From Bog-877 sp050734135 (GTDB lineage: Bacteria; Chloroflexota; Dormibacteria; Aeolococcales; Bog-877), in the NCBI GenBank assembly GCA_050734135.1, contig JBOHUG010000070.1, positions 124,001 to 188,000 on the forward strand: 64,000 bases of DNA, given 5' to 3'. Positions 44,097 through 53,074 of the stretch are shown one piece after another. Position numbers and translations under genes: made by a program. The notes beneath the pieces were generated by a model. The model made no database searches and was not told where the DNA came from. It saw only the letters and a program-made list of their open reading frames with translations. Position 1 is the stretch's first letter. Every line of letters begins with the position of its first letter.

Positions 44097-44986
44097 GCAA
44101 AATCTTGGGGCGGATCGAAGGCCGCAAAAGCCCCCTCCAGCTCGGATCCGATGTAGCCGCGCAGGCTCTGTTCCCAAGCCGGGAGTGCCGCCATCCCCAG
44201 CTCCCGCCAGCGCCCGTTACTGAGGACGGAGTAGCGCGGCCGGGGGGCCGCCGCTCCCCACTCGGCGGTGGTGGTGGGCTCGACTTGAGCAAGGATCCCG
44301 ACATCTCGCAGAACCGCCTGCGCGAAGTGGAACCAGGTGGTGGACCCCGAACTGGTCAGGTGGTAGAGGCCGAAACTATCCCCCTCGAGCAGCTCACCCA
44401 GCGCGGGGACCAGATCACCGGTCCAGGTGGGAGATCCGACTTGGTCCGCCACCACCCGTACCCGACCGCGCTCCGCTGCCGCTCGGCAGATCGCCAGGGG
44501 GAAGTTCGGCCCCTGGGTCCCGTAGAGCCAGGCGGTGCGTACCAGAAAGAGCGGCCCTCCCAGGGCCAGGCATTCAAGTTCCCCTGCCCGCTTGCTTTCG
44601 GCGTAGACCCCCCGGGGTTGAGGGATGTCCAGCTCGGTCCAGGGCCGGAGCGGATCCAAGGGCTCCTGGGTGAAGACGAAATCAGTGCTGATGTGGCAGA
44701 GCGCCACCCCGGCCCGCAGGCAGGCCAACCCCACGTTCCTGGCCCCATCCCGATTGATCGAGAAGGCCAGCTCCGGCTCCGACTCCGCCTGGTCCACTTT
44801 GGTGTAGGCGGCGCAGTTGATGACCCGCTGATAACCGCCCCGGCCGACTAACTCTGTCAGCGCGACCTCGTCGGTGATATCGACCTCACGGCGCTCCCGG
44901 GTGGCGACCTCATGGCCCACCTCCCGCAGCCCGCGGGCGAGCTCCCGACCCAGCTGGCCGCCGGCACCCAGGACCAGGATTCTCAA
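44093..44986 (-). CDS. rfbD: dTDP-4-dehydrorhamnose reductase
   Basis: Last step of dTDP-L-rhamnose synthesis. A short-chain dehydrogenase of 297 residues with LVLGAGGQLGREL, NCAAYTKVDQAE, HISTDFVF and YAESKRAGE (YxxxK). Start TTG 44986, 13 bases after rfbB. Confidence 0.94.
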   Translation of the reverse strand: MRILVLGAGGQLGRELARGLREVGHEVATRERREVDITDEVALTELVGRGGYQRVINCAAYTKVDQAESEPELAFSINRDGARNVGLACLRAGVALCHISTDFVFTQEPLDPLRPWTELDIPQPRGVYAESKRAGELECLALGGPLFLVRTAWLYGTQGPNFPLAICRAAAERGRVRVVADQVGSPTWTGDLVPALGELLEGDSFGLYHLTSSGSTTWFHFAQAVLRDVGILAQVEPTTTAEWGAAAPRPRYSVLSNGRWRELGMAALPAWEQSLRGYIGSELEGAFAAFDPPQDFA

Positions 44987-44999
44987 GTGATTGGCCCGC

Positions 45000-46070
45000 T
45001 CAGGAGGCGGAAGCGGGGCTGGCTATCGGGTGATAGTTGCGCTGATAGAAGTCACGAAACTCCCCGGACTTGATTGGCACCCACCAGTCACGATGCTCTT
45101 GGTACCACCCCACCGTCCGGGCCATCCCAACCTCGAAATCCACCTCCGCTCGCCAGCCGAGCGTCTGCGCCTTGCCACTGTCGAGCGCGTAGCGCCGGTC
45201 GTGACCGGGCCGGTCAAGCACCGGCTGGATCAGCTCGTCGGTGCTGCCGGTCAGACGCAGCACGGTCTGAGCCACTCTCAGTCCACTGATTGGCTCCTCA
45301 CCCCGGCCCAGGTTGTACGCCTCTCCAGCCACTCCGTGGGCGAGCACCACCGCGATGCCCCGGGCGTGATCGTCGACGTGGAGATAGTCGCGCACCGCGG
45401 AGCCGTCACCGTAGATTGGCAGGCGCAGTTGGTCCAACGCCTGGGTAATAAAAAGTGGCACGATTTTCTCGGGATACTGGTAGGGACCGTAGGTGTTCGA
45501 ACCCCGCGTCACCAGCACTGGTAGCCCATAGGTCGCGTGATAGGCAAAACAGAGCAGGTCACCGCTGGCCTTGCTGGCCGAGTACGGCGAACGCGGCCGA
45601 ATCACGTCAGTTTCCCGCGACCGCGCCGGCGGAGCGACGTCGCCGTAGACCTCGTCCGTCGACACCTGCAGAAACCGGGTATGGCTCGCCGCCCGCGCCG
45701 CCTCCAGCAGCTGATACGTTCCCAGCACGTCGGTTCGAATGAACGAGCTGGGATCCAGGATCGAGCGATCAACGTGGGTCTCCGCGGCGAAATTGACGAT
45801 GCAGTCGTGCCCCTGAGCCAGCTTCTGGACCAGTTCCGAGTCGCAGATGTCCCCCTCCACGAATCGGAATCCAGGCCGGGACGCGACCGGCTCCAGATTG
45901 GCCAGATTGCCGGCGTAGGTCAGCTTGTCCAAGACCGTTACCGCGAAGCCGTCACCTTCCAGGAGGAGCTGACGCACGAAGGCGGAGCCGATGAAACCGG
46001 CTCCGCCCGCCACCAGCAGGCGGGCGGGTATGACGCCATCGACCGCTTCCAGGCGCGCACCCACCGGCAC
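45000..46070 (-). CDS. rfbB: dTDP-glucose 4,6-dehydratase
   Basis: An extended SDR of 356 residues. LLVAGGAGFIGSAFVRQLL binds NAD, NFAAETHVDRSI, LQVSTDEVYGDV with the catalytic Asp-Glu pair, RSPYSASKASGD (YxxxK) and RGSNTYGPYQYPEK are all conserved. Start GTG 46070 shares one base with the rfbC stop (TAGTG). Confidence 0.96.
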   Translation of the reverse strand: MPVGARLEAVDGVIPARLLVAGGAGFIGSAFVRQLLLEGDGFAVTVLDKLTYAGNLANLEPVASRPGFRFVEGDICDSELVQKLAQGHDCIVNFAAETHVDRSILDPSSFIRTDVLGTYQLLEAARAASHTRFLQVSTDEVYGDVAPPARSRETDVIRPRSPYSASKASGDLLCFAYHATYGLPVLVTRGSNTYGPYQYPEKIVPLFITQALDQLRLPIYGDGSAVRDYLHVDDHARGIAVVLAHGVAGEAYNLGRGEEPISGLRVAQTVLRLTGSTDELIQPVLDRPGHDRRYALDSGKAQTLGWRAEVDFEVGMARTVGWYQEHRDWWVPIKSGEFRDFYQRNYHPIASPASAS

Positions 46071-46648
46071 TAGATGTTCTCGACCGACCAGTCGAAGCCG
46101 ATCCGAGGGTCGTTCCAGGCGATCCGACCTTCGTCCGGATGCTGGTGGTCATAGGGCTCGGTGACGTAGTAGCAGAGCATCAGGTTTCGAAGGTCGAGCA
46201 CCTGGTAGCCATGGGCCACCAAGGGTGGAATGGCGATCATCTTGGGGGAGTTCTCGCCGGCGATGATCACCTGGATCCTGCCCTTGGTCGGCGAGTCGGC
46301 CCGCAGGTCGACCAGCACCACTCGGGCGTTGCCCTGGACGATGTCCCAGTAGTCCCACTGCCGCTGGTGCCAGTGGAAGGCCTTGATCAGCTCGGGGGGA
46401 TTGCCGCCTCTGGCATAGGCCAATGACCTGGACATCTGAGCGAAGTTCTGCTCCGGCAGAAAGGGCCGCCCCTGGTCGTCGAGGTCTCCCCGCTTCAGCT
46501 GCTCCAGGAAATAGCCCCGCTGGTCAGCGTGCAGCTGGAACGACTTGACCATGACCCCGTCGATCGGACCGCGTCGCTCCTGGGGGGGCACCCGCCGCAA
46601 GTCGTCGAGGATCGCTTCCATCTCTTGCGAGGTCGCCATCCAGGCCAT
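46070..46648 (-). CDS. dTDP-4-dehydrorhamnose 3,5-epimerase-like cupin
   Basis: An RmlC-like protein of up to 192 residues in the rfb cluster. QRGYFLEQLKRGD, QNFAQMSRSLAYARG (the QxNxSxS region), IKAFHWHQRQWDYW with the catalytic His and GYQVLDLRNLMLCYYVTEPY are recognisable, but the usual RGLHYQ is replaced by KAFHWH. It may be a divergent RfbC. Start ATG 46648 or 46639; neither has a clear ribosome-binding site. Confidence 0.82.
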   Translation of the reverse strand: MAWMATSQEMEAILDDLRRVPPQERRGPIDGVMVKSFQLHADQRGYFLEQLKRGDLDDQGRPFLPEQNFAQMSRSLAYARGGNPPELIKAFHWHQRQWDYWDIVQGNARVVLVDLRADSPTKGRIQVIIAGENSPKMIAIPPLVAHGYQVLDLRNLMLCYYVTEPYDHQHPDEGRIAWNDPRIGFDWSVENI

Positions 46649-46670
46649 CAGCTGGCCGGCCCCTGCCGGC

Positions 46671-47741
46671 TCAAGACAGGCTCACCCGCGAATGATCGCC
46701 CAGCATCAGCTTGTGGGCGTGTGGCCGGGTTTCGCTCTTCTCGATGACCACGTCGCGCCCGATCAGGGAATCCTCGATCTTGCCCACTCCGCGAATGCTG
46801 GTGTTCTCCAACACTATCGAATGCTCGATCTCACTCCCCTCCACCAGGACATGGTGGTAGAGGGCGGTGAAGGGTCCGACGAAAGAGTCGACCACTCGGG
46901 AGTAAGCGCCGATGATGGCCGGCCCGCGAATCGTGCTGCCCACCACCTCGCTACCCTCTTGCAGGATCACTTTGCCGAGTAATTTTGAGTCGTCACTCAC
47001 CCGACCGGCGCGCAGCTCCGGCAGCATCTCCAAGACCACTCGGTTGCACTCCAGCAGGTCATCCATCTTGCCGGTGTCGATCCAGCGTCCTGTCACCACA
47101 TGCGGTGTCACCCGGCGACCCTGGTCGATCTCCCACTGGATGGCGTCGGTGATCTCCAGCTCGCCCCGGGAAGATGGCGCGATCGCGTCCACCGCCTCCA
47201 GGATTCCCGTCTGGAACAGGTAGACGCCAACCAGTACCAGGTCGGAGCGGGGAGCCGAGGGCTTCTCGGTCAGCCGGACCACCTGTCCGCCATCGAGCTC
47301 GGCCACTCCGAATCGCTCCGGATGGGGCATCTGTTTGAGCAGAATCAGCGCGTCCGGGCGGTCGCGCCGAAACTGCTCCACCACGCCCACGATGCCACCG
47401 GGAATGAAGTTGTCCCCGAGGTACATCACGAAGTCCGAGCCGGACAGGAACTCCCGGGCGATCTGGACGGCGTGGGCCAGCCCCAGCGGCTGCAGCTGGG
47501 GGATGTACTCGACCTGAGCGCCGAACCGGGAGCCGTCCCCCACCGCCTCTCGGATCTCGGCCGCGGTGTCGCCGACCACGATGCCGATCTCGGTGACCCC
47601 TGCTTCGACCAGGGCCTCCAGCCCGTAGAACAAGACCGGCTTGTTGGCGATCGGAACCAGCTGCTTGGCGCCCGTGTGGGTGATCGGCCGAAGCCGGGTC
47701 CCCTTGCCGCCGCTCAGCACCAGCCCCTTCACGGCGCTCAA
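46671..47741 (-). CDS. rfbA: Glucose-1-phosphate thymidylyltransferase, long form
   Basis: Makes dTDP-glucose. 356 residues: LVLSGGKGTRLRPITHTG, ANKPVLFYGLEAL, FVMYLGDNF (metal Asp) and ITDAIQWEID mark the nucleotidyltransferase domain. A C-terminal left-handed beta-helix (IRGPAIIGAYSRVVDSFVG) identifies the long RmlA form. Start TTG 47741 or GTG 47732. It opens the rfbA-C-B-D order. Confidence 0.93.
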   Translation of the reverse strand: MSAVKGLVLSGGKGTRLRPITHTGAKQLVPIANKPVLFYGLEALVEAGVTEIGIVVGDTAAEIREAVGDGSRFGAQVEYIPQLQPLGLAHAVQIAREFLSGSDFVMYLGDNFIPGGIVGVVEQFRRDRPDALILLKQMPHPERFGVAELDGGQVVRLTEKPSAPRSDLVLVGVYLFQTGILEAVDAIAPSSRGELEITDAIQWEIDQGRRVTPHVVTGRWIDTGKMDDLLECNRVVLEMLPELRAGRVSDDSKLLGKVILQEGSEVVGSTIRGPAIIGAYSRVVDSFVGPFTALYHHVLVEGSEIEHSIVLENTSIRGVGKIEDSLIGRDVVIEKSETRPHAHKLMLGDHSRVSLS

Positions 47742-47775
47742 GGCTACCAGTCCGTCCGGCTGGTGCTGAGTGAGC

Positions 47776-49242
47776 TCAGTAGGCGTGACGGTGGAAGAGC
47801 AGCCGCCAGGGAGTCAGCAAGAGGATCTTGAGGTCGAAGCTGAGCGACCAGTTCTCCACGTAATAGATGTCGTAGAAGACCCTTTCCTCCATGCTGCTAG
47901 CCTGGCGCAGGTCGTTGACCTGCGCCCAACCGGTGCAGCCGGGCTTGACCTGGAGCCGGTCCCGGTACCGAGCGACCGTCTCCTCGAACCGTTCCGCGAA
48001 AAACGGGCGCTCCGGGCGGGGCCCGACCAGGCTCATCTCCCCCACCAGTACATTCCAGAGCTGGGGCAGTTCGTCGATGCTGTAGCGGCGGACGAAGCGG
48101 CCGACAGGGGTCCGGCGCTGATCGTCAACCGCTGTCATCACCGGCCCGAGCCCCTGCTCAGCGTTCCGGACCATCGAGCGCAGCTTCCAGACCTGGAAGG
48201 GATTGCCGTCGCGGCCCAACCGCTCCTGGCGGTAGAAGGGCGAGCCCGGGGAACCAATGGCGATCGCGAGGGCACTAAGAGCGACCACGGGGATCGCCAC
48301 GATGGCCAGGATCAAAGTGGCGATCAGATCGAAGATCCGCTTCACCACCAGATTGCCGCCGACCAAACGGTTGGGCCGCAGGCCCACCAAGGGGAGGCCC
48401 GCCACCTCCTCGGTGCTGGCAGCGCTGGTCATTATCTCCAGCACATCTGGCACCACCTTGACCTCCGCCCCCGCTGCCAGGCACTCGCGGGCCAGCTCCA
48501 GCACTCGGTCGTGGCCCACGCCGCTCAGGGCCAGGAGGACGGTTTCGGCCCGCTCCCGGACCACTAACCGACCCAGGCCGGCCACCAGGGGGAAGTGGGG
48601 TACTCCGGTGTCCAGCAGGTCCGGGGCGGGATCTGGCTCGGTCCCAACTTTGCCCACCACCTGGTAGCCGTACTCCGGGAACATCCGCAGCCGCCGCAGC
48701 AGGAGGTCGGCGACCGGACCACTGCCCACCACCAGGACCCGGATGCTGCCCAATCCAGAACGCAAGAGCGCCCCCTGGGCGAGCCGGATCAGGGCCCTCT
48801 CGGCGATGAAGAGGAGCACCCCGGCGACGGCGGCGTCCGCCAGCACCAGCCGGGAGTACGGGAAGCCCCGATAGAGCCCCTCCAACGCCAGCGCCACCAC
48901 CACGAAGAGCGCGACCGAGCCCACCGACCCCAGGATCTCGTCCACGAAGGACTGCCCCAGGCTGACCCGATAGCGACCGGTGAAGGCGAAGGTGAACACC
49001 CAGAGCGCCGCGACCACCGGCACTGCCAGGAGGTAGTCATCGAACCCCGGGACCTGATTGCCGGGGATCGGCACCCCCGACAGATAGAAGCGGTACTGGA
49101 AGCCGATCAGAGCGCCGGCAGACACCGCCACAGCGTCGCCGATGACCCGCATCCCGATGACCGGAAGTAGCCGGCGCAATCGGTTCCGGGACGCCCCGGT
49201 CACCTCCAGGGACCCCAGCAGCGGCTTGGACTCAGCCACCAC
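47776..49242 (-). CDS. Polyprenyl glycosylphosphotransferase (exopolysaccharide initiation)
   Basis: A WbaP/WcaJ-type enzyme, 488 residues, transferring sugar-1-phosphate to undecaprenyl phosphate. About five N-terminal membrane helices, a Rossmann-like domain (VLVVGSGPVADLL), then the catalytic domain: KRIFDLIATLILAIVAIP, FYRQERLGRDGNPFQVWKL, SIDELPQLWNVLVGEMSLVG and PGCTGWAQVN. All the conserved Asp-Glu and PxxP elements are there. Starts at GTG 49242, overlapping the flippase stop. Confidence 0.94.
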   Translation of the reverse strand: MVAESKPLLGSLEVTGASRNRLRRLLPVIGMRVIGDAVAVSAGALIGFQYRFYLSGVPIPGNQVPGFDDYLLAVPVVAALWVFTFAFTGRYRVSLGQSFVDEILGSVGSVALFVVVALALEGLYRGFPYSRLVLADAAVAGVLLFIAERALIRLAQGALLRSGLGSIRVLVVGSGPVADLLLRRLRMFPEYGYQVVGKVGTEPDPAPDLLDTGVPHFPLVAGLGRLVVRERAETVLLALSGVGHDRVLELARECLAAGAEVKVVPDVLEIMTSAASTEEVAGLPLVGLRPNRLVGGNLVVKRIFDLIATLILAIVAIPVVALSALAIAIGSPGSPFYRQERLGRDGNPFQVWKLRSMVRNAEQGLGPVMTAVDDQRRTPVGRFVRRYSIDELPQLWNVLVGEMSLVGPRPERPFFAERFEETVARYRDRLQVKPGCTGWAQVNDLRQASSMEERVFYDIYYVENWSLSFDLKILLLTPWRLLFHRHAY

Positions 49243-50707
49243 CGTCGTCCACCGTCACCGGCCGGAGCCGGCGTCCCAGGCTGGAGCGGATGGTTCGTAG
49301 CTCGGAGGCGGTAACCCCGCCAGTGACGTAGAGCGCCCCCAGGTAGAAGAGCCCGGCCACGAAACCGACCAAGAAGACGTTCAACTGGGCGAACAGCCCC
49401 ATGACGCCCGCCATCAGGGCGCCCGAAACCAGAATCGGCACCAGCGGTTTCCCCCAGGGAAGCCGGTACTCGAGCCGCCGCCGCACCATCAGGTACCCCG
49501 CCACTAGCAGGAAGACCTCCGTGATCACGGTGGCCCAACTGCTGCCAAGATAGCCGGTCGCCCGCGGGAAGATCGGAATAAGGATTAGGTTGAGCGCCAC
49601 ATTGACGACGATGCTGAGCACCGACAGGATCACGCTGTCGAGCTGCCGGTCCATCGCCCCCAGGCCGAAGACGAAGGTGCTGTTGACGAACATGAAGACG
49701 ATGGCCAGGGCCAGAATCCGCAAGGCCGGAGCTGACTGCGGATAGACCTGGATGAAGCGCGCGCTGAGGAAGGGGGCGGCACCGAACCCCAAGAACACCG
49801 CGAAGGGCATGCCCAGGGCGGCCAGAAGCCGGATGGTGGCGGTGTACGCCTGCCGCATCGACGCGATGGCTTCCAGGTGGACGACCGAGAGGGTCGGAAA
49901 TACGGCGTTCATGATGGTCTGGGGAACGAACGAGAGACCGTCCAGGAACTTGTAGGCGGCGGTGTAGTAGCCCACCTCAGTCAATCCCCGCATGAAGCTC
50001 AGGATCACCACGTCGATGCGGAAGTAGACGGTGTTGAGGAAGAAGACCATGGCAAACGGCAGGGCCATCTTCAAGAGCCTCCGCGCCAGCACCGGGTCGA
50101 AGTGGATGGTCGGGGCGAAGTAGCGGCCCTTGATGATCAGGTAGGCGTAGACGCAGGTCACCGCGTAGCTGAGAGCGTAGACCCAGAGATAGTCGGCGAC
50201 TCCCAGGTGGGCTCGAGCCACGAAGAGGGTTCCCACAACCAGGATCACCGCCTCGGACATGGTGGCCACGGCCTCGTAGCGCATCTCGCCGGTGGCGTAG
50301 AAGGTGCTCCGAAGCACATTCGCGACGCTGGTCGCGACCTGGAGAGCGAACGCTGGGATCACCAGCGCCAGGAAGCCGGGACCCTTGCCGGCCACCAGCG
50401 CCATCAGCGCCAGGCTTCCCAGGCTCAGCAGGAAGAGCGGGATCTTCGCGGCCAGGACTGCCGCCAGATAGGTTTTCATCTTCTGGTGGTCGCGGCTCGC
50501 CTCCCGCAGGTAGACGATCTGCAGGCCCAAGTCGCCAACGATGCTGGAGAGGGTGCTGAGCACCACGATCAGGCTGAACTCGCCGTACAACCGGGCGCCC
50601 AGGGTGTGCTGTTGAAGTAGGAAGGCGGCCAGCACGAAGACCTTGGACGCGGTCCTGGCGACGAACAGAATCGTGGTGCTCCGGACCGCCCTTTGAGCCA
50701 TGCTCAC
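49232..50707 (-). CDS. Wzx-like polysaccharide flippase
   Basis: A MOP-superfamily oligosaccharide flippase, 491 residues, with 12-14 membrane helices. VRSTTILFVARTASKVFVL, LGARLYGEFSLIVVLSTL and the LPFAMVFFLNTVYFRIDVVI segment fit Polysacc_synt proteins. GTG 50707 (or ATG 50701). It sits between the O-antigen ligase-like gene and the phosphoglycosyltransferase, the normal Wzx/Wzy context. Confidence 0.9.
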   Translation of the reverse strand: MSMAQRAVRSTTILFVARTASKVFVLAAFLLQQHTLGARLYGEFSLIVVLSTLSSIVGDLGLQIVYLREASRDHQKMKTYLAAVLAAKIPLFLLSLGSLALMALVAGKGPGFLALVIPAFALQVATSVANVLRSTFYATGEMRYEAVATMSEAVILVVGTLFVARAHLGVADYLWVYALSYAVTCVYAYLIIKGRYFAPTIHFDPVLARRLLKMALPFAMVFFLNTVYFRIDVVILSFMRGLTEVGYYTAAYKFLDGLSFVPQTIMNAVFPTLSVVHLEAIASMRQAYTATIRLLAALGMPFAVFLGFGAAPFLSARFIQVYPQSAPALRILALAIVFMFVNSTFVFGLGAMDRQLDSVILSVLSIVVNVALNLILIPIFPRATGYLGSSWATVITEVFLLVAGYLMVRRRLEYRLPWGKPLVPILVSGALMAGVMGLFAQLNVFLVGFVAGLFYLGALYVTGGVTASELRTIRSSLGRRLRPVTVDDGGG

Positions 50708-50717
50708 AGCAGCTGCC

Positions 50718-51959
50718 CTAGGGGTTTGCCGGCTTGCGCCGGGGCAGCTGCAGGTGTCGGGTGGCCGGAACCACCGCCACGGTGACCAAAGCGGCCAGAA
50801 GCCACCACTCCGCGGCGAGGTCGTTCTTCCAGTAGGGACTGTCCAGCAGTCCGTGGATGATGATCGCCACCCAGGAGAGTGTCAGCGCCACCGCCCAGGG
50901 GTGCTCCCGAGGACCGGCGCGCACTGCCGGGGCCAGGTAGCGAACCAGCTCCACGAAGAAGGCCAGCAGCCCGACCAGACCGAGCACCCCCAACTCGACC
51001 CAAAAATCGAGCTCCAACTGGTCCGGGTAGACATGGGTCTGCAAGGAGGGATCGTAGACCTGAGCCCGGTAGGGCCCAATGGTCGCCTGGTAACCGGCCA
51101 AGCCGGAACCCGTGAAGGGCCGGTTCTCGATCAGGTCCACAGTGGCGTGCCAGAGTCGTGCTCGGGCCACCAGGGAGTTGGCAGGATTGTTGATGTTGAG
51201 CTCGTTGGTGATCCGATGCCGCACCGGGGGCAGGATGACGGCGACCACCACCGCAGCCAGGCAGAGCGAGAGCAGGACCTTGCGGCGGGGATGCAGCGCC
51301 GCGGCGACCACCGCCAGCACCACCAGCGCCAGCCACGAACCGCGGCTGAGCGTGAGTACGTCGCCACCACCCAGCAGCAGCAGTGCCGCCCAGTGCAGGG
51401 CCCGGTGCCGCACTCCGCCAAAGAGAGCCAAGCCCAACGCCAGCCCCACCAAGGGGTCAAGGAAAATCCCGCCGAAGTTGTTGTTGGTCCAGAGCCAGGT
51501 AGGCGCTGGGGGGGAGAAATTCAGGTTGACCGCGTGGCTGCCCAACGCTTGACCGAGGGCGACCACCTGGGACACCGCGACCACCACTCCACTGATGTAG
51601 AGCCCGTAGACCACCCGCTCCCAGTCCCAGCTGGAGCGCAGCACATTGTCCGCCACGAAGAACAGGACCATGGGCTCGACGATGTAGGCCTTGGCAATCC
51701 CCAACGCCGCCTGGCGGTCCGGGCTCACCAGAACGGCGATCACCGTCGCCGCCAGGAGCACCGCCATGATCACGCTGAAAGGGGTATCTAGGCGCGGCAG
51801 CCGTCGCTGCCAGGAGCTCTCCACGATGAACGCCAGCACGGTCAGCCCCAGCACGACTTCCAGACCAGTAAAGGGCAACCGCCCGAAGAGGTGGCCGCGC
51901 AAGACATAGGCCGGCAGTGCCGCGGCGGTAAGGAAGACGCCTATACGACTCCACCGCAT
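50718..51959 (-). CDS. O-antigen ligase/polymerase family membrane protein
   Basis: A Wzy/WaaL-type protein of 413 residues with about 12 membrane helices. LTLSRGSWLALVVLAV is the conserved Arg helix, the large periplasmic loop includes RPFTGSGLAGYQATIG and HVYPDQLELDFWVELGVLG (the PHN-like loop with HxY). It likely polymerises or ligates the repeat units exported by the flippase. Confidence 0.87.
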   Translation of the reverse strand: MRWSRIGVFLTAAALPAYVLRGHLFGRLPFTGLEVVLGLTVLAFIVESSWQRRLPRLDTPFSVIMAVLLAATVIAVLVSPDRQAALGIAKAYIVEPMVLFFVADNVLRSSWDWERVVYGLYISGVVVAVSQVVALGQALGSHAVNLNFSPPAPTWLWTNNNFGGIFLDPLVGLALGLALFGGVRHRALHWAALLLLGGGDVLTLSRGSWLALVVLAVVAAALHPRRKVLLSLCLAAVVVAVILPPVRHRITNELNINNPANSLVARARLWHATVDLIENRPFTGSGLAGYQATIGPYRAQVYDPSLQTHVYPDQLELDFWVELGVLGLVGLLAFFVELVRYLAPAVRAGPREHPWAVALTLSWVAIIIHGLLDSPYWKNDLAAEWWLLAALVTVAVVPATRHLQLPRRKPANP

Positions 51960-52028
51960 CGGCGGGATTATAGGCCCGGCCGGACGGACTCCCAGGTGTC
52001 CGAAGGCAGGGTGATCGCCTGCCGCGCC

Positions 52029-53045
52029 TCAGCGATGGGTGGAGGGCGGCAGCAGTCCGATCCGGTTGCGCACCTGGGCCAGGGTGGCCCCGGCGACCTC
52101 CCGGGCCCGGAGCGCACCGGACTCCAGAATGGCCTCGATTTGACCGTGGTCGGCCATCAGCTCCTGGTAGCGCTGCTGAATCGGGGCCAGGGCCGCGATG
52201 ACCGCATCAGCCACCTTTGCCTTCAGCTGACCGTATCCCGTGCCGTCGAACTCCTGGGCCAGATGATCTCTCGGGCAGTCCGTCAAGCCCCGGTAGATGT
52301 CCAGCAAATTGGCCACCCCAGGTTCGGCATGGGCCACCTCCACTGCGGTGCCACTGTCGGTCTTGGCGCGCATGATCTTGGCCCGGATCCGGTCCGGGGC
52401 ATCGAGCAGCGCGATGCGACCGGCCTCGCCTTCGGCGCTCTTGCTCATCTTGGCGGTGGGATCGTCGAGCGCCATCACTCGGCCCCCCGCGCCCAGGCGC
52501 CCGATCCGCGGCTCGGGCAGGACGAAGGTGTCGCCGAAGAGTCGATTGAAACGGGCGGCGATGTCCCTGGTCAGCTCCAGGTGCTGGCGCTGGTCCTCCC
52601 CCACGGGCACGTAGTTGGCCTGGTACAGAAGGATGTCAGCCGCCATCAGCACCGGGTAGTAGAAGAGGCCGGCGCCGATTCGCTCGGCGTCCTGGCGCTG
52701 CGCCTTGTCCTTGAACTGGGTCATCCGCTCCAGCCAGCCCAAAGGGGTGACGCAGCCAAGTATCCAGGCCAACTCGGAGTGCTCAGGCACGTGTGATTGC
52801 ACCAGCAACGTCGACATTTGGGGATCGATTCCGGTGGCCAGGTAGAGCGCCGCCAGTTGGCGGGTCTGCTGGGCCAACAACTTGGGGTCGTGAGGCAGGC
52901 TCAAGGCATGCAGGTCGACCACGCAGAAGAAGTTGCGAAACTCGGACTGCTCCACGACCCACGGGCGGAGCGCGCCCAGCAGGTTCCCCAGATGCAGGAC
53001 CCCGGTGGGCTGCATCCCGCTGAATACGACCGGGCGCTCCACCAT
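52029..53045 (-). CDS. trpS: Tryptophan--tRNA ligase
   Basis: Class I synthetase, 338 residues. VVFSGMQPTGVLHLGNLLG contains the HIGH-type motif, and AKMSKSAEGE the KMSKS loop. SILGxxTP-like substrate region (WILGCVTPLGWLERMTQFK) and GEDQRQHLELTRDIA are typical. ATG 53045 yields the correct N-terminus; an upstream extension is not homologous. Confidence 0.96.
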   Translation of the reverse strand: MVERPVVFSGMQPTGVLHLGNLLGALRPWVVEQSEFRNFFCVVDLHALSLPHDPKLLAQQTRQLAALYLATGIDPQMSTLLVQSHVPEHSELAWILGCVTPLGWLERMTQFKDKAQRQDAERIGAGLFYYPVLMAADILLYQANYVPVGEDQRQHLELTRDIAARFNRLFGDTFVLPEPRIGRLGAGGRVMALDDPTAKMSKSAEGEAGRIALLDAPDRIRAKIMRAKTDSGTAVEVAHAEPGVANLLDIYRGLTDCPRDHLAQEFDGTGYGQLKAKVADAVIAALAPIQQRYQELMADHGQIEAILESGALRAREVAGATLAQVRNRIGLLPPSTHR

Positions 53046-53074
53046 CGCCCGGATTGTAATCAGGGGAATCCGAG